Below the pieces are notes generated by a model. That model was not told the origin of the DNA. It saw only the letters and a program-made list of their open reading frames with translations, and did not search any database. Below, in pieces: positions 1 through 5,168 of a DNA stretch of 10,098 nt; positions within the stretch are counted from its first letter, which is position 1, and each line of letters begins with the position of its first letter. Position numbers and translations under genes: made by a program. The stretch comes from UBA2386 sp046306335 (GTDB taxonomy: Bacteria > Planctomycetota > UBA1135 > UBA2386), in contig JBKDXM010000074.1 of NCBI GenBank assembly GCA_046306335.1, positions 1 to 10,098 on the forward strand. The letters run 5' to 3'.

Positions 1-258
1 GAACTCCTGGCGCTCGCTGCTGCCGCGAGTGCATTGCTGCTGTTGTGGCTGCAACTCACGCGGTGTTGGCGCTTCCCCGGACTGATGCGCTCGTGGTTGC
101 TGCTGGCGACGATCGTGATGCTCGTCAATGCAATTGCCCGCGACAAACCCGTCATCAACGTGGTGCCAGGGTGCATCATCTTCGCTCTGGCGTGGCTCTA
201 CTTGCGATTTGCCGCGCGTGTTCGGCGCACCTTCTCGGTTCCGAACCCCGCTGCATGA
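1..258 (+). CDS. Small integral membrane protein, 5' end cut off by the window
   Basis: The frame is open from the first base to a TGA at 256-258, giving 85 visible residues. The first ATG is at 34, but the codons before it encode a run of Leu and Ala continuous with the first hydrophobic stretch, so the true start probably lies outside the window. Three hydrophobic segments can be seen: residues 2-18, about 30-46, and about 52-69. The last is followed by a basic tail rich in Arg, which suggests a cytoplasmic C-terminus. I do not recognise the family. Third-position GC is visibly lower than in the genes downstream. It could be the C-terminal part of a larger multi-pass protein rather than a small protein. 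That it is a membrane protein is directly visible; its function is unknown. Confidence 0.55.
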   Translation, partial: ELLALAAAASALLLLWLQLTRCWRFPGLMRSWLLLATIVMLVNAIARDKPVINVVPGCIIFALAWLYLRFAARVRRTFSVPNPAA

Positions 259-503
259 GCGCGGCGGATCGGGCGCACAGCGATTGCCTGGTTGCGCGGG
301 GCGCTTGGGATGGCCGCCGCCGCCGGGCGGCCGCGGCCGGGCGCGGATGTGTTCGTGCGGCGTGAACGCGTGGGCGGCGCCACCCGCAACCGGCGACCTC
401 GGGCGGTTGCGACCGGATCGCTCGGCGCAGCGCGGCAAGATCCTGCCGCCAGGAATGGCGGGGATCGGCTTGCCTCTCGTTGCGAGGCAATCACAATGCG
501 GCG
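259..503 (+). other. Non-coding stretch with three hairpins
   Basis: No frame here has a credible protein; the open frames are Arg-rich shadows. Three inverted repeats are visible. The first is 312-332 (arms GGCCGCC/GGCGGCC, loop 7). The second is 385-411 (arms CGCAACCG/CGGTTGCG, loop 11). The third is 470-490 (arms TTGCCTC/GAGGCAA, loop 7). The first could end transcription of the upstream gene. The last lies just before the next gene and could affect its translation. No promoter boxes or known riboswitch fold are recognisable. Confidence 0.4.
312..332 (+). terminator. Possible terminator hairpin after the first gene
   Basis: A perfect 7-bp inverted repeat, GGCCGCC/GGCGGCC, with a 7-base loop lies 54 bases after the stop at 258. 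There is no T-run, so intrinsic termination is uncertain. At this GC content such repeats can also arise by chance. Confidence 0.3.
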
Positions 504-986
504 GTGTCCCTCGTTGCCCTGCTGCTCCCGGTGTTGGCGATGCCGCTGCTGCTGGCGCTGGCCCCGTCGGGCAGCGACCTGCCGGGTCTCGACCCGCGGA
601 CGTGGCCGTGGTCCTTTCTCGGCATGGCCATCGGCGGCAGCGTCGCGACGGTCGCGGGCGCCCTCGACTGGCGCTTTCACCGCCAGGGTGGCCGCCGCAT
701 CGCCCCCGCCGAACGCCGCGCCGAGCTCGCGGCGCTGGCGTTGGGGGCGCCGCTGTTCGCCCTGCTGACGGCGGCGTCGCTGGCGGGGGACGCGCGTCCG
801 TGGTTGCTGCCGACGATGGTCGTGGCCTTGGCGATGACGGCGCTGATCATGTTCGACGAAACGCGCTTCCATCGCGCGTGCGGTCGCTACGAGACGGCGC
901 TGCATCGGCTGCTGGTGTTCGGCAACGGCTTCGCCTTCGCCTGCTGGTTCGGGTGGTGCAGCTGCCGTGAGATCGCGCTTGGCTGA
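504..986 (+). CDS. Conserved-looking multi-pass membrane protein
   Basis: This is a 160-residue protein read from GTG 504. About four hydrophobic segments can be seen: the N-terminal stretch, a segment around the GMAIGG motif, one around LFALLT, and one around VVALAMTALI. A last weakly hydrophobic stretch rich in Trp and Cys lies near the C-terminus. A charged pattern, DETRFHRACGRYETALHR, follows the fourth segment. An earlier DWRFHR resembles it, so clustered His, Asp and Glu beside the membrane could bind metal; this is inference. The start is uncertain. TTG 480 is in frame, but the eight codons between 480 and 504 have poor third-position GC and fall in a hairpin. GTG 504 and ATG 540 lack a clear Shine-Dalgarno sequence. 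The 3' end overlaps the next gene by 20 bases, indicating co-transcription. I do not recognise the family. Confidence 0.6.
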   Translation: MSLVALLLPVLAMPLLLALAPSGSDLPGLDPRTWPWSFLGMAIGGSVATVAGALDWRFHRQGGRRIAPAERRAELAALALGAPLFALLTAASLAGDARPWLLPTMVVALAMTALIMFDETRFHRACGRYETALHRLLVFGNGFAFACWFGWCSCREIALG

Positions 987-1512
987 CGCGGCCGGCTGGC
1001 TGGCCCGCGCGCGCGCCGGCTTCGACGACCCGGCCACGGGGCTCGCGGCGGCGGCGGGGAGCGCTCGGTTCGGCTTCCACGATGGGGCGCGGTGGATGGC
1101 CATGGCGCTCGGCTGCCCGCGCACGGACGTCGCGCCGGCCGGCTACTGGTGGCGGTTGGGGCTCGGCAAGTACGGCCTCGCGACGGCGCCGGCGTTGGCG
1201 ACGGCGGTGATGGCGTGGGCGTGGCTGCCGGCGCTGCTGCCGCTGGCGATCGTCGTCTTCTACGCGGTCGAAGCACGGATGGTGTTCGCCTTCCCGCTGG
1301 CCCTGCACGGCCATGCGGCGCCGTTGCGGCAGAGCCACCGATTGCTCCGCGCGACGGCGGGCAGCGCGTGGGCCACGTGGCAGGTGATGCGCATCGCGGC
1401 GGTGATGCTGTTCGGCGGCATCGGCGGCGGCGGCGCCCGGCGGTCGTGGTGCATCGGCTGCCTCGCGGTGGTGGAGTGGTATCGGGACGCGCGCCTGCGC
1501 GCGGGGACCTGA
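967..1512 (+). CDS. Membrane protein upstream of metallophosphoesterase
   Basis: A 181-residue protein starting at GTG 967, inside the end of the preceding gene (TTG 979 is an alternative start). The first 60 residues are amphipathic and Ala/Arg-rich. Two close hydrophobic segments follow (about residues 70-85 and 88-105, around ATAVMAWAWLPALLPLAIVV), and a third, Gly-rich stretch lies around AAVMLFGGIGGGG. An N-terminal patch, GARWMAMALGCP, may lie at the membrane surface. The stop TGA (1510-1512) shares its last base with the ATG of the phosphoesterase, a TGATG junction typical of translational coupling. I do not recognise the family. Its position suggests that it works with the phosphoesterase, for example as a membrane partner or in the same lipid-related pathway, but this rests only on gene order. 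Confidence 0.6.
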   Translation: MRSRLADAAGWLARARAGFDDPATGLAAAAGSARFGFHDGARWMAMALGCPRTDVAPAGYWWRLGLGKYGLATAPALATAVMAWAWLPALLPLAIVVFYAVEARMVFAFPLALHGHAAPLRQSHRLLRATAGSAWATWQVMRIAAVMLFGGIGGGGARRSWCIGCLAVVEWYRDARLRAGT

Positions 1513-2237
1513 TGGTCGCGGGCTTCGAGTTCGGTTGCCGCGCACCGCTCGCAGTGCGCCGCGAACGGGTGTGCGGCCGCCTTCGCGGTGGCGAACCTTG
1601 GCGGCTGCTCTTCGCCAGCGATCTGCACCTGACGCCGGCGCGGGCGCATCTCGCCGACCAGCTGATCGCGATCGCGGCGCGCGAACGCGTCGATGGCGTG
1701 TTGCTCGGCGGCGACCTCATCGACCGCGCTGCGGCGTTGCCGCTGCTGGAACGGACGGTGCGCGGCCTCGGCGCGGTGGCGTCGGTGTTCGCGGTGGCCG
1801 GCAACCACGACGTCTGCGGCCCCGTGGCCGCGGTGCAGGCGTCGGTGGAGCGCGCCGGCGGGCGTTGGCTGCACGCCGCCGGAGCGCTGCTGCGCCACGC
1901 GCAGCGCCGCGATCTGCATCTGCACGCCGGCGCGTCAGCCCGTGCTGCGGATGGGCTGCACGTGCTGGTCGCGCACCATCCGGCCCAGGCTGCGGCCACC
2001 GCCGCCGAGTTCGGCGACGACCTCGCGTTCGCCGGCCACCTGCACGGCGGGCAGTGCGTGTGGTGGCAGCGCGGCCAACGGCTCTACCCCGGCGCGTGGT
2101 TCAGCCGGTGGACCGGGCTCCGCTTCGAACTCGGCGCCACCACCCTGCTGGTCAGCCGCGGCGTCGCCGACACGTTGCCGGTGCGCTTTCGCTGCCCGCG
2201 CGAAGTGCTCCTCTGCGAACTCGGCGGGGCGCCATGA
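1512..2237 (+). CDS. Calcineurin-like metallophosphoesterase (YkuE/LpxG-like)
   Basis: A 241-residue protein with the ordered metal-binding motifs of calcineurin-like phosphoesterases: D37-L-H39, GGDLID at 66-71, GNHD at 97-100, AHHP at 154-157 and GHLHGGQ at 175-181. The GH-x-HGGQ block and the closing pattern VSRGVADTLPVRFRCPREV match the YkuE-type branch, which includes UDP-2,3-diacylglucosamine pyrophosphatases of the LpxG kind. Such enzymes use two metal ions to hydrolyse phosphoester or pyrophosphate bonds, often in membrane-lipid precursors. Unlike many YkuE proteins, this one has no N-terminal membrane helix, which fits with two membrane proteins encoded directly before it. The start at ATG 1512 overlaps the previous stop and has a GGGGA at 1503-1507, four bases upstream. 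The substrate cannot be settled from sequence; lipid A processing is one option. Confidence 0.9.
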   Translation: MVAGFEFGCRAPLAVRRERVCGRLRGGEPWRLLFASDLHLTPARAHLADQLIAIAARERVDGVLLGGDLIDRAAALPLLERTVRGLGAVASVFAVAGNHDVCGPVAAVQASVERAGGRWLHAAGALLRHAQRRDLHLHAGASARAADGLHVLVAHHPAQAAATAAEFGDDLAFAGHLHGGQCVWWQRGQRLYPGAWFSRWTGLRFELGATTLLVSRGVADTLPVRFRCPREVLLCELGGAP

Positions 2238-2413
2238 CGGCCGCGCTCGACGCGGTCGCGGCGAGCGGCAGTCGAGCGCGAACAGACAGCCACCACGCGC
2301 GGTGCACGCCGCAAGGCGTACGTCGCGTGCGCCAGCGAGCGCATGGACAGGCTCGCGCGCAACGCGCAGGCTGCCGCAGATGGAGCCCGGTCCGTCCCGG
2401 AGCCGCTGCTTGA
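2234..2413 (+). other. Doubtful 59-codon open frame joining two genes
   Basis: An ATG at 2234-2236 overlaps the phosphoesterase stop (ATGA). The frame runs to a TGA at 2411-2413 that overlaps the TTG start of the next gene (TTGA). The geometry is that of a translationally coupled small gene. The 59-residue product, however, is rich in Arg, Gln and Ala without hydrophobic or structured segments, and roughly 30% of its codons end in A or T, more than in the neighbouring genes. It is more likely a coincidence in a spacer than a protein gene. Confidence 0.2.
2399..2402 (+). promoter_or_regulatory. Ribosome binding site fixing a TTG start
   Basis: GGAG lies seven bases before TTG 2410. It supports that codon as the start of the SDR gene, whose frame is otherwise open far upstream across the phosphoesterase gene. 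Confidence 0.55.
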
Positions 2414-3393
2414 ACGCCGCACCAGCCACCGTCCTCGTCCTCGGCGCCCAGGGTCGCTTCGGCGCCGCCGCCGTCCAAGCCTTCGCGGCGGCCGGTTGGC
2501 GCGTCGTCGCGCAGATGCGCCGTGCGCCGTCAGCAACGCTGCCGGCCGGCGCGAGCGCGCTCGTCGTTCCTCTGGCCGACGCCGCGACGCTGGCCGCCAC
2601 GGGCGCCGCCGTCGTCGTCTACGCCATCAATCCCCTCTACACGAACTGGAACGCCGAGGCGCTGCCGCTGCTGCGCCAGGGCCTGGAGGTCGCGCGCCGG
2701 CTCGGGGCGCACTTCATGTTCCCCGGCAACGTCTACAACTTCGGCGCGGGCATGCCGGCGTCGTTGGACGAGCGCGTGCCCGAGCAGCCGAGCACGACCA
2801 AGGGCCGCCAGCGCGTTGCGATGGAAGCCGCGATCGCCGCCAGCGGCCTGAACGCGACCGTCATCCGCGCCGGCGACTACTACGGCAGCGGCACCGGGTC
2901 GTGGCTCGACCTGCTGATCGCGAAGGATTTGGCGCAGGGCAAGCTCGTCTACCCGGGGCCGGTCGACGTGCCGCACGCCTGGGCCTATGTGCCGGACCTG
3001 GCGCGTGCCTTCGTCGCCGCTGCGCGGCGCGAGGGCCCGACTTGCGCGCGCCTGCACTTCGCGGGCCACACGCTGACCGGTCGCGAGTTGCTGGCCGCGA
3101 TCGAGCACGCCGCCGGGGCGCTCGGGGCGGCCCCGGCTGCCGGCTGGCGCCACGGCGGCTTCCCGTGGACGCTCGTCCGCGTTGCCGGCCTCGTGTGGCC
3201 GATGGGGCGCGAACTGGCGCGCATGAGCTACCTGTGGCGCGTGCCGCATGCGCTCGACGGCAGCGCGCTGGCGCGCGTGACCGGTCCGGTGGCGTCGACG
3301 CCCGTGGCGGTCGCGATGCGCCAGGCGTTGGTCGACCTCGGCGTCGGCCGCCCCGGCGCCGCCGCGGCAAGCCCGCCGTCGTCGCCGGCGTGA
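2410..3393 (+). CDS. Atypical SDR / NAD(P)-binding epimerase-like protein
   Basis: A 327-residue protein opening with a beta strand and the dinucleotide-binding loop GAQGRFG at residues 12-18. The order of segments is that of the extended or atypical short-chain dehydrogenase family: AINPLYTNW near 73-80, FPGNVYNFG at 104-112, TTKGRQR at 129-135, and VIRAGDYYG at 151-159. A substrate-side half contains a PHAWAYVPDLARAF-type motif, common in NAD-dependent epimerase/dehydratase proteins. The usual catalytic YxxxK is not intact: Lys131 is present, but the position four residues before it is Pro127. This suggests an altered reaction, a different proton donor, or binding without classical oxidoreduction. 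TTG 2410 is chosen because of the GGAG upstream and because the fold begins directly after it. The last ten residues or so are a low-complexity Ala/Pro/Ser tail. The substrate is unknown. Confidence 0.85.
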   Translation: MNAAPATVLVLGAQGRFGAAAVQAFAAAGWRVVAQMRRAPSATLPAGASALVVPLADAATLAATGAAVVVYAINPLYTNWNAEALPLLRQGLEVARRLGAHFMFPGNVYNFGAGMPASLDERVPEQPSTTKGRQRVAMEAAIAASGLNATVIRAGDYYGSGTGSWLDLLIAKDLAQGKLVYPGPVDVPHAWAYVPDLARAFVAAARREGPTCARLHFAGHTLTGRELLAAIEHAAGALGAAPAAGWRHGGFPWTLVRVAGLVWPMGRELARMSYLWRVPHALDGSALARVTGPVASTPVAVAMRQALVDLGVGRPGAAAASPPSSPA

Positions 3394-3576
3394 GCCGTCG
3401 CGCCGTCCGCGACCTGGGCAGGTGGCAAGGTGGTCGCCACCCACGTGCCCGGATTGGGCCCGGGTGTCGCAGCAGCGTGCCGATCCGGCATCCCCTGCGC
3501 CCACCCGCACCGGTGCATCGCCCCGGATTTCGCCGACGATCTGCACCAGCGTCGAGCCCGGTGACGTCTTGAGGCC
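3394..3576 (+). other. Spacer between SDR and Kelch genes
   Basis: 183 bases without a credible protein. They hold the hairpin at 3416-3450 and a shorter one (TGCCG-ATC-CGGCA) ending near 3491. A GAGG at 3571-3574 is only two bases from the Kelch start codon, too close for a normal Shine-Dalgarno site. No promoter boxes are recognisable. Confidence 0.3.
3416..3450 (+). terminator. Possible terminator hairpin after SDR gene
   Basis: GGGCA-GGTGGC (3416-3426) can pair with GCCACC (3436-3441) and TGCCC (3446-3450), leaving a nine-base loop and a four-base bulge. It lies 22 bases after the SDR stop. It lacks a T-run, so it is only a candidate. Confidence 0.35.
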
Positions 3577-5001
3577 ATGAACCCCATCCTTCCATCCCTC
3601 GCCCTCGCCGGCCTCGTTGCCGGCGTGGCGTCCACGTTCGCCATCGCCCAGTCCCCTATTGCCGTGACCCGCATCGCCGGACGCAGCGGCAGCGAGCCGC
3701 AGCTGGTCGGTTCCGGTTGCATGGTGACGTCGCTGATCGACGTGCAGCCGTTCGCGTTCTCCGTCGGCGAGACCTGGCGTTTCGACGGCGACAGTTGGAA
3801 CCTGCTGGCGACCGGCGGTCCGACCATCCTCGCCGGCCACGGCATCGCGTCCGACGTGCTGCGTGAGCGCATCGTGTTGTTCGGCGGCGTGTTCGCGGAC
3901 GGCACCTACTCCAACGAGACCTGGGAGTTCAACGGCGTCTCCTGGGCCCGGATCACCACGGCCAACGCGCCGAGCCCGCGCGCCGAAATGATCGTCGGCT
4001 ACGACGTGGTCGGCGGTGAAGTGGTGCTCTTCGGTGGCACGCTCGCTAGCGGCACCCTCTCGGCCGAGACCTGGACGTACAACGGCGTCGACTGGACGCT
4101 GCGCACGCCGGTCGTGGCGCCGACGCCGCGGTCGGGGGCGACGTTCGCGAGCAGCCTCAATGGACCGGGCCTGCTGTTCGGCGGGCTGGAGGCGCCGGAC
4201 GTGCAGTCGGCCGAGACGTGGCTGTACGCGCAGCGCAACTGGCAGTTGGTGCCGGGGCCTGGTCCGTCGGCGCGATACCGCGCCGCGATGACCTTCGATC
4301 CCGTGGCGGATCGTTTCGTCCTCGTCGGCGGCGAGCGCAACCAGTTCGTGCCGTTCGGTGGCGGGATCGTGCTCCAGGTCGACGCGATGATGGACGTCTG
4401 GGAGTTCGATCTCGCCGCGCTGACGTGGAGCCAGCCGACCGTGCGCGGCGATCTCGCCACCACGTTCGACGCCGTGGCGGCCTACGACCTCGCGAAGGCC
4501 CAGGTCGTCGTCCGCAGCGTCCTGGCCGACACCAGCCGCGCCCTGCGTCGCGACGTGCCGGGACGAAGCCGCTCGGTCACGGTCGGGGATGGTTGCCGGA
4601 GCCTGTTGAACCCGCTCGTCGGCGCCGAACTCGCGACCGTCGGCGCCGATCGCCCGATTCCGGGCACGGTCGTCGGGGTGCGCGGCCGCAACCTGCCGGC
4701 GGCAGGAACGGCGTTCCTGGCGCTCGGCCTGTCGGACCAGATCCAGGGCAACACGCCGCTGCCCGCCCCGCTCAGCAGCTTCGGCCTCGTCGGCGCGTGC
4801 CCGCTGCAGGTGTCGATCGACGCCTTTGGCGTGGTTGCCCTCGCCAACGGCGGCTTCGACGCGGCGCTGCCGGTTCCCGGCGGCAGCGCGCTGGTCGGAC
4901 TGCGGGTCTTCCTGCAGGTGATCGCCGCGGATACGACGCCGATCCCGCTGCCGTTGCCCGTGTTGACGAGCAACTCGATCGAACTCACGATCGGCGTCTA
5001 G
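3577..5001 (+). CDS. Secreted Kelch-repeat protein with planctomycete-type C-terminal domain
   Basis: A 474-residue protein. Residues 1-24 form a signal peptide with a hydrophobic core and an AIA-QS cleavage site, though without the usual N-terminal basic residue. Kelch blades follow: LFGG at residues 101, 151 and 200 and LVGG at 249, a period of 49-50 residues. Each blade carries an ETWxFNGxxW-type strand (ETWRFDGDSW, ETWEFNGVSW, ETWTYNGVDW, ETWLYAQRNW, DVWEFDLAAL). This implies a beta-propeller of about five or six blades, exported from the cytoplasm. From about residue 328 a separate all-beta domain runs to the end (GVRGRNLPAAGTAFLALGLS ... SNSIELTIGV). I associate this type of ending with many secreted planctomycete proteins, where it may be a sorting or surface-attachment module; that role is inference. 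ATG 3577 is the only reasonable start, because an in-frame TGA lies at 3562-3564. A binding partner or enzymatic activity is not evident. Confidence 0.85.
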   Translation: MNPILPSLALAGLVAGVASTFAIAQSPIAVTRIAGRSGSEPQLVGSGCMVTSLIDVQPFAFSVGETWRFDGDSWNLLATGGPTILAGHGIASDVLRERIVLFGGVFADGTYSNETWEFNGVSWARITTANAPSPRAEMIVGYDVVGGEVVLFGGTLASGTLSAETWTYNGVDWTLRTPVVAPTPRSGATFASSLNGPGLLFGGLEAPDVQSAETWLYAQRNWQLVPGPGPSARYRAAMTFDPVADRFVLVGGERNQFVPFGGGIVLQVDAMMDVWEFDLAALTWSQPTVRGDLATTFDAVAAYDLAKAQVVVRSVLADTSRALRRDVPGRSRSVTVGDGCRSLLNPLVGAELATVGADRPIPGTVVGVRGRNLPAAGTAFLALGLSDQIQGNTPLPAPLSSFGLVGACPLQVSIDAFGVVALANGGFDAALPVPGGSALVGLRVFLQVIAADTTPIPLPLPVLTSNSIELTIGV

Positions 5002-5016
5002 GAGTCTGCGTCACGG

Positions 5017-5041
5017 GACGCGCGCCGATCCGGCGCGCGTC
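5017..5041 (+). terminator. Strong terminator hairpin after Kelch gene
   Basis: A perfect 11-bp inverted repeat, GACGCGCGCCG/CGGCGCGCGTC, with a three-base ATC loop begins 16 bases after the stop at 5001. It is the most stable simple hairpin in the plus-strand half. Only TT follows it, as often seen in GC-rich genomes. Confidence 0.7.
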
Positions 5042-5069
5042 TTCGCGTTCGGGGGCTCGCCGCCATGCC

Positions 5070-5096
5070 GCGGCGAACCCATTCTGCGGCGAACCC
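5070..5096 (+). repeat. Direct repeat of GCGGCGAACCC upstream of the sigma factor gene
   Basis: The 11-mer GCGGCGAACCC occurs at 5070-5080 and again at 5086-5096, a 16-base step, 73 bases before the sigma factor start. The GAACC core resembles the GGAAC element of ECF-type -35 boxes. It could be a regulator or sigma factor binding site. No convincing -10 element can be seen, so the role is speculative. Confidence 0.4.
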
Positions 5097-5168
5097 TTCC
5101 CGCGCAACCGGTGGCGCCGCGGGACGATCCTCCTGAGCCGCCACGATCCGTCCGCGCTCCCCGAGCCC

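Noticed and set aside
128..970. 280-codon plus-strand frame over the hairpin region and first membrane protein
   Set aside because: Gly/Arg/Pro-rich, without membrane segments or motifs, and conflicts with the coupled membrane protein gene.
887..1999. 370-codon minus-strand frame over the membrane and phosphoesterase genes
   Set aside because: Low-complexity Arg/Pro/Ser shadow opposite a gene with all five phosphoesterase motifs.
1693..2409. N-terminal extension of the SDR protein
   Set aside because: Overlaps the phosphoesterase in another frame and has shadow composition. GGAG plus TTG 2410 gives a start exactly where the fold begins.
2343..3572. 409-codon plus-strand frame over the SDR gene
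   Set aside because: Arg-rich shadow; the SDR frame has the dinucleotide loop and fold pattern.
4218..5168. Upstream extension of the sigma factor frame across the end of the Kelch gene
   Set aside because: The frame is open only because of high GC. The translated sequence is Arg-rich and overlaps a well-supported gene in another frame, and sigma homology begins at 5169.
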